From positions 1 to 64,000 of the forward strand of contig JADGHX010000005.1 in the NCBI GenBank assembly GCA_019683695.1: 64,000 bases of DNA. Direction: 5' to 3'. This stretch comes from Steroidobacteraceae bacterium. Its GTDB lineage: Bacteria > Pseudomonadota > Gammaproteobacteria > Steroidobacterales > Steroidobacteraceae. A program made the translations under genes and the position numbers. The notes beneath the pieces were generated by a model. The model searched no databases, was not told the origin of the DNA, and saw nothing but the letters and a program-made list of their open reading frames with translations. Shown in pieces: positions 56,251-63,192 of the stretch (the stretch's first letter is position 1; the number at the start of each line of letters is the position of its first letter).

Positions 56251-56796
56251 ATGAACGCCTCCATCTACGACGAGCTCAAACGCGCGATCCGCACGATTCC
56301 GGACTACCCGAAGCCTGGCATCCAGTTCAGGGACATCACGACACTGCTCGGCGATGCCAGAGCTTTCCGGCTTACGGTCGACGAGCTCGTGCGCCCCTGG
56401 ACCGACGCCGCAGTCAGCCGCGTGGCCGGCATCGAAGCGCGCGGTTTCATTCTGGGCGGCGCCGTCGCCCATCAGTTGCGCGCGGGCTTCATCCCCATTC
56501 GCAAGAAGGGCAAACTGCCGCACACCACTGTGCGCGTGGCCTACTCCCTCGAGTACGGCATCGACGAGATGGAAATGCACCGCGACGCCGTCACGCCAGG
56601 CGAGCGCATCGTTCTCGTCGATGACCTGATCGCCACCGGCGGCACCGCGGAAGCGGCCGCTCAATTGCTGCGCAACGCAGGCGCCGAAGTGCTCGCCGCC
56701 TGCTTCATCGTGGACCTGCCGGAACTGGGGGGCTCCCGCCGTCTGCGGGAGGCCGGGATTCCCGTCCGCACCCTCGTGTCCTTCGAGGGCCACTGA
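56251..56796 (+). CDS. apt: Adenine phosphoribosyltransferase
   Basis: 181 residues from ATG 56251. [46 protein letters not shown], and the PRPP-binding loop [22 protein letters not shown] are hallmark sequences. It converts adenine and PRPP to AMP in purine salvage. It lies 23 bases after egtD; linkage to ergothioneine synthesis is not known, and it may simply share the transcript. A TACAAT at 56239-56244 ends 6 bases before the ATG with a TCGACC-like box 16 bases upstream, so a very short-leader transcript is possible. Its stop falls in an inverted repeat. Confidence 0.95.
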   Translation: MNASIYDELKRAIRTIPDYPKPGIQFRDITTLLGDARAFRLTVDELVRPWTDAAVSRVAGIEARGFILGGAVAHQLRAGFIPIRKKGKLPHTTVRVAYSLEYGIDEMEMHRDAVTPGERIVLVDDLIATGGTAEAAAQLLRNAGAEVLAACFIVDLPELGGSRRLREAGIPVRTLVSFEGH

Positions 56797-56826
56797 CGAT
56801 CGACCGCGCGCCGAAGGCCCTCAGTG
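56791..56826. terminator. Inverted repeat containing both stop codons of a convergent pair
   Basis: CACTGA (56791-56796) and TCAGTG (56821-56826) are inverted copies that hold the TGA stop of apt and the stop of the minus-strand gene. A second pair, GAGGGCC (56785-56791) and GGCCCTC (56816-56822), overlaps them. Loop 24 bases. No T-tract. Confidence 0.4.
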
Positions 56827-57138
56827 CATTCGGGCACGCGCGGGGCTCCTCGCCCGTCCGCCGGTGCGCCCTGCCGTGCTGCCGGCCGTGCGCGTTCGGC
56901 TGGTCGTGCGTGTTCCCGATCCGGATCGCTTCTTTTCGAGGCTGCGGAGGACGGCTGCGTCACGCGCGTCCTGGCCTCCCGCTTTTGCTTTGCTCTTCGC
57001 CTTGCGCAGGGCGCCCTCGTCGACACCGCCCGTGGCGCGCCGCGTCGCGCTCTTGCCGGCCTTCTTCATGAAACTGCGCGTGCGCGTGTTGTAACGGCGT
57101 GCGGACTCGTAATCACCCTCACCCTGAACCTTCGGCAT
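56821..57138 (-). CDS. Small basic protein of unknown function, 105 residues
   Basis: Starts MPKVQGEGDYESARRYNTRTRSFMKKAG. The opening resembles short bacterial proteins found near stress genes, but I cannot name the family. It is rich in Arg, Lys, Ser, Gly and Thr with no hydrophobic segment (SGSGTRTTSRTRTAG tail), so it is probably disordered and could bind nucleic acid. It is convergent with apt and is divergent from the YqjD-like operon. A good GGGGATCG-type leader precedes the ATG (about 57145). Confidence 0.7.
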   Translation of the reverse strand: MPKVQGEGDYESARRYNTRTRSFMKKAGKSATRRATGGVDEGALRKAKSKAKAGGQDARDAAVLRSLEKKRSGSGTRTTSRTRTAGSTAGRTGGRARSPARARMH

Positions 57139-57301
57139 CTCGATCCCCTTTCGTCAGCGTGTTTCAAAACCCCGTCTAAGTAACCGACGCACGCGCGCCG
57201 CTGCTGTAGGACGGCTCTGACGCGGTAGTCAGCCGACGCCGCATCCGCTTGCGCCTTCCTTCGGATTGGGAGTGACGGGGCTGCACCGATAGCCTCACTT
57301 C

Positions 57302-57373
57302 ATGAACCTGCGTGACCTCGGATCACTCTTCGCTCTGGCCTGCGGCGTGCTGCTGGTCCTGATGGCAGTGTGA
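57302..57373 (+). CDS. Possible 23-residue membrane peptide
   Basis: ATG 57302 to TGA 57371-57373 encodes MNLRDLGSLFALACGVLLVL then MAV. It is nearly all one hydrophobic helix with a basic/acidic start. It lies 34 bases before the YqjD-like gene and could be a short transmembrane peptide of that operon. There is no clear Shine-Dalgarno (CACTTC precedes it), so this is a suggestion only. Confidence 0.25.
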   Translation: MNLRDLGSLFALACGVLLVLMAV

Positions 57374-57407
57374 GCTTGCAGACCCGGGCGGAAGAAAGGA
57401 CGGATTC

Positions 57408-57731
57408 ATGACGGAGCGTAGTGCCGAACGCGGCGCCGCCCTCGCGCAGGAGTTGCGCGAGGTGGTTTCACAGGCGGAAAACCTTTTGCATGCACTGGGT
57501 GGCGACGGGAATGAGGCGTTGAGCCAGCTCCGCGCGCGCGTTCACGGCGCCGTGGACGCGGCGAAATCCCGCCTTGCGGACCTGGAGCTGCAAGCCACCG
57601 CCGCTGCACAACGCGCCTCGGTGGAAGCGGATGTCTATGCACGCGAGAACCCCTGGACGGTGGTCGGCGCGGGCATGGGTGTAGGCCTGATGCTCGGGGC
57701 GCTCTTCACGCGCAGTCTGCGTCCACGATGA
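57408..57731 (+). CDS. YqjD/ElaB-type DUF883 membrane-anchored protein
   Basis: 107 residues. A coiled-coil N-terminal part (REVVSQAENLLHALGG; ALSQLRARVHGAVDAAKSRLADLE) and a C-terminal segment ENPWTVVGAGMGVGLMLGALF, which matches the DUF883 signature and membrane anchor. E. coli YqjD and ElaB bind ribosomes and the inner membrane in stationary phase under RpoS control. It overlaps the next gene by 4 bases, like the yqjDEK cluster. Confidence 0.85.
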   Translation: MTERSAERGAALAQELREVVSQAENLLHALGGDGNEALSQLRARVHGAVDAAKSRLADLELQATAAAQRASVEADVYARENPWTVVGAGMGVGLMLGALFTRSLRPR

Positions 57732-58111
57732 ACGAGCCCGCTCCTTCCCTCGTCGGCCGCGGCCGGTCACTCCTCGATGAGGTGCTGCGTTTGGCCCAGA
57801 CGCGCCTGGAATTGCTTGCCGCGGAGCTGCAACACGAGAAGCTCGCGCTCATCCGCCAGTGGCAGCTGGCTCTGGCCGCAGCGATCTGCGTAGCCCTCGC
57901 CGGCGTATCGCTTATCCTGTTGCTAGCGCTGGTGCTCCCGGAGGAGTCGCGCATCCGCGCGCTGATCGCGGCGTGCGTCATCTTCCTCGGAGGCGCGATT
58001 GGCTGCAGCCTCGCCTTGCGCACGCGTGCGCAGCGACCGCCGCTGTTCTCCCGCGTGATCCACCAGCTGCGCCTGGATCGAGCCTCTCTCCAGGAGCCGT
58101 CCGGGGAGTGA
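57728..58111 (+). CDS. YqjE-like protein (phage holin family, DUF1469-type)
   Basis: ATG 57728 overlaps the previous stop by 4 bases. 127 residues: a helical start LLDEVLRLAQTRLELLAAELQHEK, then two membrane helices (ALAAAICVALAGVSLILLLAL and LIAACVIFLGGAIGCSLA). This is the YqjE/holin-like layout. The function is unknown; the name 'holin' is only a family label. It belongs to a YqjD-YqjE-YqjK-like operon. Confidence 0.82.
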   Translation: MNEPAPSLVGRGRSLLDEVLRLAQTRLELLAAELQHEKLALIRQWQLALAAAICVALAGVSLILLLALVLPEESRIRALIAACVIFLGGAIGCSLALRTRAQRPPLFSRVIHQLRLDRASLQEPSGE

Positions 58112-58117
58112 TGACGC

Positions 58118-58369
58118 ATGAAACGGAAGCAGGCAGAAAGGCTGGCACGCGAACGCCTGCAGCTTCTCGAAATGGAAGCCGCGCTTCAGCGCGCCTCGCT
58201 TGCAGCCACTCTCGCGAAGCTGGAGAAACGCCGCGCTCTCGCCTGGGGCGGACAGGCCGCGAGCTGGGGCGCGAGACTCCTCGCCACGCCCCGCATACGC
58301 TGGCTGCTCGCCGCGGGCCTCTTCTCGCGGCTGAAACGCAAGCGTCGAGGGGAAAAATGGGCTCACTAG
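58118..58369 (+). CDS. YqjK-like small protein
   Basis: 83 residues, starting MKRKQAERLARERLQLLEME: a charged helix followed by a weak hydrophobic segment (RWLLAAGLFSRLKRKRRGEKW). The position, after YqjD- and YqjE-like genes with a 6-base gap, and the composition fit YqjK. Function unknown; probably inner-membrane associated. Confidence 0.72.
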   Translation: MKRKQAERLARERLQLLEMEAALQRASLAATLAKLEKRRALAWGGQAASWGARLLATPRIRWLLAAGLFSRLKRKRRGEKWAH

Positions 58370-58436
58370 CAGGAACCTGCGTCGTCCGCGCCGCGATAAT
58401 CAACGAGCGAGCGCCGAAGCAGGCGAGGCCACGCGA

Positions 58437-59414
58437 ATGATCACTGCGAGAATGGACGTGACTCAGAAACCCGTCACCGGAATCGGGGCATTGCGACTGC
58501 TCCCCATGCCCGTATGGGTTGCGCTGGCGGCAGCGCTGGTCGTCATCCTTTTCATTGCGGCGCAGAGCGAGCTCACGGGCGCGCTCATCGCGATGACCCT
58601 CGTCAGCCTGCTGTTGCTGGCCGTGCTCACGGCACTGCTTGCGACGGAAGCCGCAAGACACGAACGGCAACGCATCGCCGCCGAACAACAGGGTTCCGAA
58701 TTCGAGAAGCTGCTCGAGCTGCGCACGCGCGAGCTCTCCGAGCTCTCCACGCATCTGCAGGAATTCGCGGAAAAGGAAAAATCCGAGCTCGCGCGCAACC
58801 TGCACGATGAGCTCGGGGGCCTTCTCACCGCCGCGAAGATGGACCTGTCGTGGCTGCAGTCCCGACTCCCCGAGCCGCCGTACGGCGCTCGCCTCGCGCA
58901 GCTTGGCACCGTGCTCGATGAAGCGATGGATCTGAAACGGCGGGTCGTCGAGGAACTGCGCCCGTCGCTGCTCGATCACTTCGGCTTGCCCACCGCGCTG
59001 CGCGCGCATGTGGAGTCCGTGTGCACGAAGGCGCGGCTGCAGTACGACGTCACGCTGGCCGAGGAAGCCGAGACCATCCCGAGGGAGTGCGCGATCGCCC
59101 TGTTCCGCGTGATTCAGGAAGGTCTTGCGAACGTGGTGCGGCATGCACGCGCGACGCAGGTGCGCCTCGCGCTCACGTGCGATGACAACCGTTTTCTTCT
59201 GCTCCTCATCGATGATGGGTGCGGCATGAATCTCGATCATGGCCGCTTCGGCTGGTCACATGGCCTTGCGGGCATGCGCCAGCGCGTGCAGGCACTCGGC
59301 GGCCGCTTCAGCATCGAGTCGCGCCCGTCCGAGGGCACGACGCTGCGCGTGGAAGTGCCGAAGCGGCGCATTGCGCTGACCGGTGAGGGCGGGCAACCGC
59401 GCTCAGTGACCTGA
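58437..59414 (+). CDS. NarX/UhpB-type sensor histidine kinase (HisKA_3)
   Basis: 325 residues. Two membrane helices (about 22-75: LPMPVWVALAAALVVILFIA and TGALIAMTLVSLLLLAVLTALL) with almost no external loop, then a coiled coil, and a HisKA_3 domain with His123 in LARNLHDELGGLLTAAKMDL. HATPase: RVIQEGLANVVRHARATQV, LLLIDDGCGMN and GLAGMRQRVQALGGRF. It should phosphorylate a NarL-type regulator, such as the one at 59860. Its 3' end overlaps the convergent receiver gene by 12 bases. With the YqjD-like genes upstream it may respond to envelope or stationary-phase stress. Confidence 0.92.
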   Translation: MITARMDVTQKPVTGIGALRLLPMPVWVALAAALVVILFIAAQSELTGALIAMTLVSLLLLAVLTALLATEAARHERQRIAAEQQGSEFEKLLELRTRELSELSTHLQEFAEKEKSELARNLHDELGGLLTAAKMDLSWLQSRLPEPPYGARLAQLGTVLDEAMDLKRRVVEELRPSLLDHFGLPTALRAHVESVCTKARLQYDVTLAEEAETIPRECAIALFRVIQEGLANVVRHARATQVRLALTCDDNRFLLLLIDDGCGMNLDHGRFGWSHGLAGMRQRVQALGGRFSIESRPSEGTTLRVEVPKRRIALTGEGGQPRSVT

Positions 59415-59852
59415 CCGCGAGGGCGCCCACTTCGACTGCCCGTCCGCGACGATGCCCTTCAGCAGCGAGATGTCCCGCATCTTGTCGAGGAAATAATCCG
59501 CGCCGGCCGCGAAGCAGTGGTCGCGCACGAAGTCCGACGCATAGTTCGTCAGCACCACGATGAGCGGCTGCCCCTCGGGCGGATAGAGCTGCCGGGCCTG
59601 GCGGATGACGGCCACGCCGTTGCCCTCGGCCAGCTCGATGTCCACGACGAGCACGTCGTACATGTCCTCCTTGAGCCGCGTGAGCGCTTCGGACTGGGTG
59701 GCGGCCTGGGCCGCCACGGCGAGCCGCCCGGGCTCGGAGAGCAGGTCGACGAGCCGCCGTGAGAGGACGTCGGAATCCTCGATGAGGAGGATGCGGCGCT
59801 CGACCGCCGACTGTCCGTTGATGCCTGAGGCGCGGGCTTCGGGGGAAGTCAT
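59403..59852 (-). CDS. Single-domain response regulator (receiver only)
   Basis: 149 residues. Receiver elements: RILLIEDSDVLSRRLVDLLSE, phospho-Asp in VLVVDIELAEGNG, Thr in IVVLTNYASDF and Lys in DYFLDKMRDIS. There is no output domain. The phospho-Asp follows VVD instead of the usual MD. It could act as a CheY-like adaptor or phosphate sink between nearby kinases. It lies 7 bases after a NarL-type regulator gene on the same strand, and its 3' end overlaps the kinase at 58437. Confidence 0.88.
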   Translation of the reverse strand: MTSPEARASGINGQSAVERRILLIEDSDVLSRRLVDLLSEPGRLAVAAQAATQSEALTRLKEDMYDVLVVDIELAEGNGVAVIRQARQLYPPEGQPLIVVLTNYASDFVRDHCFAAGADYFLDKMRDISLLKGIVADGQSKWAPSRSGH

Positions 59853-59859
59853 CGAGCGT

Positions 59860-60501
59860 CTACTGCAGGAGATTGTTCTTGATCGCGTAATACGTGATGT
59901 CCGCGTTGGTCTTCATGCCCATCTTCTCCAGGATGCGGGTGCGGTACGTACTCACGGTCTTCACGCTCAAGAACAGTTTTGCGGCAATCTCCGAAACGCT
60001 CTTGCCTTCGGCGAGTTTCGTGAAAATCTGGAACTCCCGCTCGGACAGCACGCTGTGGCGGGGCTCGTTCGGCGAGCCCCCCTGCATGCCGCTCACGAGC
60101 AGCTCCGCAAGCTCAGGGCTCACGTACCGCCCGCCGCGCACGGCGGCGCGGATCGCGCGGCAAAGCTCGGCATCGTCGGCGTTCTTGCTCACGAAGCCGC
60201 TTGCCCCGGCGCGCAGCACGTTGAGCCCGTACTGCGTCTCGGGGTAAGCGGAGAGCACGAGCGTTGCGATCGAGTCGTGATGGGTCTTGATCTGGCGGAG
60301 CACGTCGAGACCCGACATGTCCGGCAGCGAAAGGTCGAGCAGCAGCACGTCGCAGGGCGAATTGCGCAGCAGGGCCAGCGCTTCCCGCCCCGTGCGCGCC
60401 TCGCCGGCCCAGGCGAAATCCGGCTGCGCCTCGATGATTTGCTTCAGCCCGATGCGAACGAGCTGGTGATCGTCTACGACAGCGACACGTGTGGCAGGCA
60501 T
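59860..60501 (-). CDS. NarL/FixJ-family response regulator
   Basis: 213 residues. Receiver with acidic pair VVDDHQLVRIGLKQII, phospho-Asp in LLLDLSLPDMSG, and ASGFVSKNADDAEL. The LuxR-type helix-turn-helix is near the C-terminus (LSEREFQIFTKLAEGKSVSEIAAKLFLSVKTVSTYRTRILEKMG). It binds DNA as a dimer when phosphorylated, most likely by the NarX-type kinase nearby. The gene is on the opposite strand to the kinase. It is followed by the receiver-only gene in the same operon. Confidence 0.92.
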   Translation of the reverse strand: MPATRVAVVDDHQLVRIGLKQIIEAQPDFAWAGEARTGREALALLRNSPCDVLLLDLSLPDMSGLDVLRQIKTHHDSIATLVLSAYPETQYGLNVLRAGASGFVSKNADDAELCRAIRAAVRGGRYVSPELAELLVSGMQGGSPNEPRHSVLSEREFQIFTKLAEGKSVSEIAAKLFLSVKTVSTYRTRILEKMGMKTNADITYYAIKNNLLQ

Positions 60502-60614
60502 GGCACGTGGAGGTTAAGGCGACGTCCGCAGCACGATAGCGACTTTCTGATCGCGTCGCCGCACGCTGACGCCCGCGGTTGTGTAGGACGAGTCCTACAC
60601 GCCGGCCGCCGCAA

Positions 60615-62012
60615 TCAGCGCGCGGATTCCGCAGTGTCCTGAGTATCCACCAGCGCTTCCTTGCCTGCGAGCGCATCCTTGCCGTTGTAGGCCTCGAGTC
60701 GATTGTAGAGCGTCTTGAGACTCACGCCGAGAATCTCGGCCGCCTTGCGCTTCACGTGGCCGCAGTAGACCAGCGTGGCCATTGTGACGCGGCGCTCGAC
60801 TTCCTCGAGCGGCGTACCCACCCGGATCGTGATGGTGGTGCCATCGTCGCTCTTCGGTGTGGGCTCGGATACGGCGACGTCACACTCGATGACGTCGTCG
60901 GCCATGATGTACGCGCGCTGCACGTAATTGCGAAGCTCACGCACGTTGCCCGGCCAGTTGTGCTGATACAGGCGCACGAGCGCATCGCGCGAGAACGTCT
61001 TGTTGGTGCCCTCGATGCGATTGAGCTCGTCGAGGAAGAACTGCGCGAGCTGCTCGATATCCGTGCCGCGCTCCCGCAGCGGCGGCAGGCGAATCGGGAA
61101 GACGTTCAGCCGGTGGTAGAGGTCCTCGCGCAGCTTGCCCTCCTGCACCGCCTTTTCGGGCTCGCGGTTGGTGGCCGCGACGACCCGCACATCGCTCGAG
61201 ATGAGCTGGGTGCCGCCCACGCGCATGAACGTGCCCGTCTCGAGCACGCGCAGGAGCTTCACCTGCAGCTCCATCGGCATCTCCGTGATCTCGTCCAGGA
61301 AGATCGTGCCGCCGTTCGCGCGCTCGAAGAAGCCCTTGTGCTGGCGATCCGCCCCGGTGAAGCTGCCGCGCTCGTGGCCGAAGAGCTCGCTCTCGATGAG
61401 CTGCGGTGCGACCGCGCCGCAGTTGAGCGGCAGGAACGGGGCATCGCGCCGCCGGCTGAGCTCGTGGATGGTCTGCGCGGCGAGCTCCTTGCCCGTGCCG
61501 CTCTCGCCAATGAGCAGAGCCGTCGCGGACGTGGGCGCCACGCGGCTGATCTGATCGTAGAGCACCTGCATGCGTTGCGAGCTGCCGAGAATCTTTCCGA
61601 AGCGGCCGAGCTTGCGCAGCGCCTCCCGCAGCTCACCGATCTCCTGCTGGAGCGCGGACGTCTTCTTCGCGTGACGCAGCACGGCCTGCACACGTTCGAG
61701 GTCCGCCGGCTTCACGAGGTAGTCGCTGGCGCCGGCGCGCAGCGCCGCCACCGCACTGTCCACCGTGGCGTGGCCCGTGACGATGATCACCTCCGTGGCG
61801 TCCGGTTTTTCGAGCTCGGAGACGAGCTCGATGCCCTCACCATCGGGCAGCCGCAGATCCGTCAGCAGAACGTCCGGCCGCTGGCGTCCGAGCTCGATGC
61901 GCGCCTCGCGCAGCGACTGCGCGCGCGCCACCGTGAAGCCTTCCATGCGCGCCACTTCCTGCAGCCATTCCACGACGTCCGGATCGTCATCGACAATCAA
62001 TGCGTGTGCCAT
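60615..62012 (-). CDS. NtrC-family sigma-54-dependent response regulator
   Basis: ATG 62012 (MAHALIVDDDPDVVEW) has GAGG five bases upstream; a GTG at 62027 is less likely. 465 residues. The receiver has phospho-Asp in VLLTDLRLPDGEG. The AAA+ domain has Walker A GESGTGKE, the sigma-54 contact loop GSFTGA (Ser for the usual Ala), Walker B GGTIFLDEITEM and NWPGNVRELRNYVQRAY. The Fis-type DNA-binding helix is at the end (HVKRKAAEILGVSLKTLYNRLEAY). It should activate sigma-54 promoters when phosphorylated. No cognate kinase is directly beside it, and a sigma-54-type promoter lies about 1 kb away at 63039. Confidence 0.94.
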   Translation of the reverse strand: MAHALIVDDDPDVVEWLQEVARMEGFTVARAQSLREARIELGRQRPDVLLTDLRLPDGEGIELVSELEKPDATEVIIVTGHATVDSAVAALRAGASDYLVKPADLERVQAVLRHAKKTSALQQEIGELREALRKLGRFGKILGSSQRMQVLYDQISRVAPTSATALLIGESGTGKELAAQTIHELSRRRDAPFLPLNCGAVAPQLIESELFGHERGSFTGADRQHKGFFERANGGTIFLDEITEMPMELQVKLLRVLETGTFMRVGGTQLISSDVRVVAATNREPEKAVQEGKLREDLYHRLNVFPIRLPPLRERGTDIEQLAQFFLDELNRIEGTNKTFSRDALVRLYQHNWPGNVRELRNYVQRAYIMADDVIECDVAVSEPTPKSDDGTTITIRVGTPLEEVERRVTMATLVYCGHVKRKAAEILGVSLKTLYNRLEAYNGKDALAGKEALVDTQDTAESAR

Positions 62013-62101
62013 TGCATCCTCGTCCACGTACTTTTTTCGGGGCTACTCTACTGCCGTTCCGGCACATCACCAATGTCGTCCTGCCCCGACAGGAACGCGT
62101 G

Positions 62102-62344
62102 ATGCTCGATGGCTCGCCCGATGCGCAGGCGATAGCCGGACGGTGCGGGATGAACTGGAAAATCGGACTTCTCTCGGTCGGTGTGCTGGCTCTGGGCGCC
62201 GCGCTCGACCGCCGCAGACGGCAGGAGCGACAGAGGCTACCACGCCCGGAGATCGAACGTTGGGAAGAAGAAGGCGGCGCGGTGCCGACGAGCGAGGACC
62301 GGACGGCCGCGCAGACGGCGACGGTTCCGCCCTCCACATCCTGA
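62102..62344 (+). CDS. Small protein with an N-terminal membrane helix, 80 residues
   Basis: ATG 62102 is six bases after AGGAA; an internal ATG at 62150 (MNWKIGLLSVGVLALGAALD) is an alternative that starts right at the helix. One hydrophobic segment is followed by a strongly charged stretch (DRRRRQERQRLPRPEIERWEEEGG) and a Thr/Ser-rich end. I recognise no family. It is divergent from the NtrC-type regulator gene, with 89 bases between starts, and precedes a long gene-free stretch. Confidence 0.6.
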   Translation: MLDGSPDAQAIAGRCGMNWKIGLLSVGVLALGAALDRRRRQERQRLPRPEIERWEEEGGAVPTSEDRTAAQTATVPPSTS

Positions 62345-62578
62345 GCTCGACGGCCATCCCGATCGGTCATGGTGTCGTCCTGCTGTGCGCTCTGCGCAAC
62401 GCCTGGGACCGTGCTCGCCTGCCTTCGTTGCGCCATGCCCACGCTCGGCGGGTAAAAAGGAAACGCTCCGCCTCTGCCAGGGTTCTCAGCGCGTACTTTT
62501 TGCACCGGCTGTACCTTTTACACGCTTTGCGCCCCGTGAAACCCGCCTGGGCACGGGCTCGGCGGCGCACGCCACCGC

Positions 62579-62603
62579 GTGTGACCGATTGATCGGGTCA
62601 CAC
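62579..62603. repeat. Dyad symmetry, possible protein-binding site
   Basis: GTGTGACC (62579-62586) and GGTCACAC (62596-62603) pair perfectly around a 9-base loop, GATTGATCG. It resembles a dimeric regulator site or a structured RNA stem. It lies 436 bases before the sigma-54 promoter. No function can be assigned. Confidence 0.35.
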
Positions 62604-62898
62604 CCGGGAGGGACAACGCTTGATGCGCGCATTCGGGCCCTCTCGTTTTTCAGGGACGCGCTCGCGCCCTGATCGGCCACTTCGGCACGTGTGGAGGGCT
62701 CTCGCCCCGCCTCCACGGCACCTCATTCGCGCGCCGCTGCCTTCGCGATGTGGCGGCGCTCCCCGGTGCCCGCGTTCATCGCCGGCGCGCCGGGTGCGCG
62801 CTGGCGTGAAAACAAGGGCTTGCACGTCCTCCTGCGAATCGGGCCCTGCGCCCGGATGCGGGCGCGGCAGCGACGGCGCGCCTCGCGCGCGATCGTCA

Positions 62899-62914
62899 CG
62901 GACACGGCTGTCCG
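62899..62914. promoter_or_regulatory. Candidate enhancer site (dyad) upstream of the sigma-54 promoter
   Basis: CGGACA-N4-TGTCCG (62899-62914) is a perfect 6+6 dyad centred about 158 bases before the inferred start site, a usual distance for NtrC-type activator sites. It is only one dyad in GC-rich DNA, so chance is possible. The activator encoded at 60615-62012 is the natural candidate. Confidence 0.3.
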
Positions 62915-63038
62915 CATCGGGCGTGCCCCCCCGCGCACGCGACGGCCCGCTTTCAGGCGTCGCGCCGCGAAGTCCGGACGAGCGGGAATTTCTGCCGCGA
63001 GCAAGCTCGAGCATGAAGCGTGCCTGAGCCGTTCGCCG

Positions 63039-63054
63039 TGGCATGGGGGTTGCA
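63039..63054 (+). promoter_or_regulatory. Sigma-54 (RpoN) type promoter
   Basis: TGGCATGGGGGTTGCA matches the consensus TGGCACG-N4-TTGCA at every fixed position except T for C at the sixth base. The invariant GG (63040-63041) and GC (63052-63053) are 10 bases apart as required. It faces the plus strand; transcription would start near 63065. No ORF follows. Confidence 0.7.
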
Positions 63055-63064
63055 TAGATCAGAG

Positions 63065-63162
63065 CGAATTCGCTTCGACGCGGCTCTTTCGAAGACAGCG
63101 GCGAGGCTTACCGAAGACCCCCCGTTTGGCGGGCTGTGGTGCGACCAGCCCGCTATTTTTTT
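63065..63162 (+). ncRNA. Candidate sigma-54-dependent small RNA, about 98 nt
   Basis: The start is inferred 12 bases after the GC element of the promoter; the end is the T-tract of the terminator. The 5' end lies in a perfect palindrome AGCGAATTCGCT (63063-63074). A stem CTTCGA (63073-63078) with TCGAAG (63089-63094) follows, then a C-rich stretch (GACCCCCCG near 63115-63124) that could pair with Shine-Dalgarno sequences, then the terminator hairpin. There is no ATG in the interval. Sequence and boundaries are read directly; the existence of the RNA is inference. Confidence 0.55.
63129..63162 (+). terminator. Intrinsic terminator with seven-T tract
   Basis: GCGGGCT (63129-63135) pairs with AGCCCGC (63147-63153); an inner GGT/ACC pair extends it with a 2-base bulge and loop GCG. 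It is followed by TATTTTTTT (T7 at 63156-63162). It is oriented for the plus strand, although both flanking protein genes end near it in other ways, so it terminates something transcribed inside the gap. Confidence 0.8.
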
Positions 63163-63192
63163 GCCTGCCTTTTGCACCTGTTTGCGCGCGAA

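Larger units (their letters stand above)
62345..63192. other. 848-base gene-free region with sRNA signals
   Basis: The two flanking genes converge on this region, so no protein-gene promoter is needed here, yet it is by far the longest gap in the window. Frames inside it are Arg/Ser/Gly-rich with no domain, unlike real genes around it. It contains a 25-base dyad (62579-62603), a 16-base dyad (62899-62914), a sigma-54 promoter and an intrinsic terminator on the plus strand. See the candidate ncRNA at 63065. Confidence 0.7.

Noticed and set aside
56217-56251. TCGACC / TACAAT promoter for a leaderless apt transcript
   Set aside because: Only 4 of 6 bases match at -35, and apt can be read from the egtBD transcript; mentioned in the apt entry only.
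62648-62670. Imperfect stem CAGGG-CGCG / CGCG-CCCTG with an adjacent T-run
   Set aside because: The T-run is on the 5' side of the stem for the plus strand, so it cannot be an intrinsic terminator; the loop is too small.
62598-63044. 148-residue minus-strand frame in the long gap
   Set aside because: Arg/Gly/Ser-rich, no fold, no Shine-Dalgarno, and it crosses the sigma-54 promoter; not a convincing gene.
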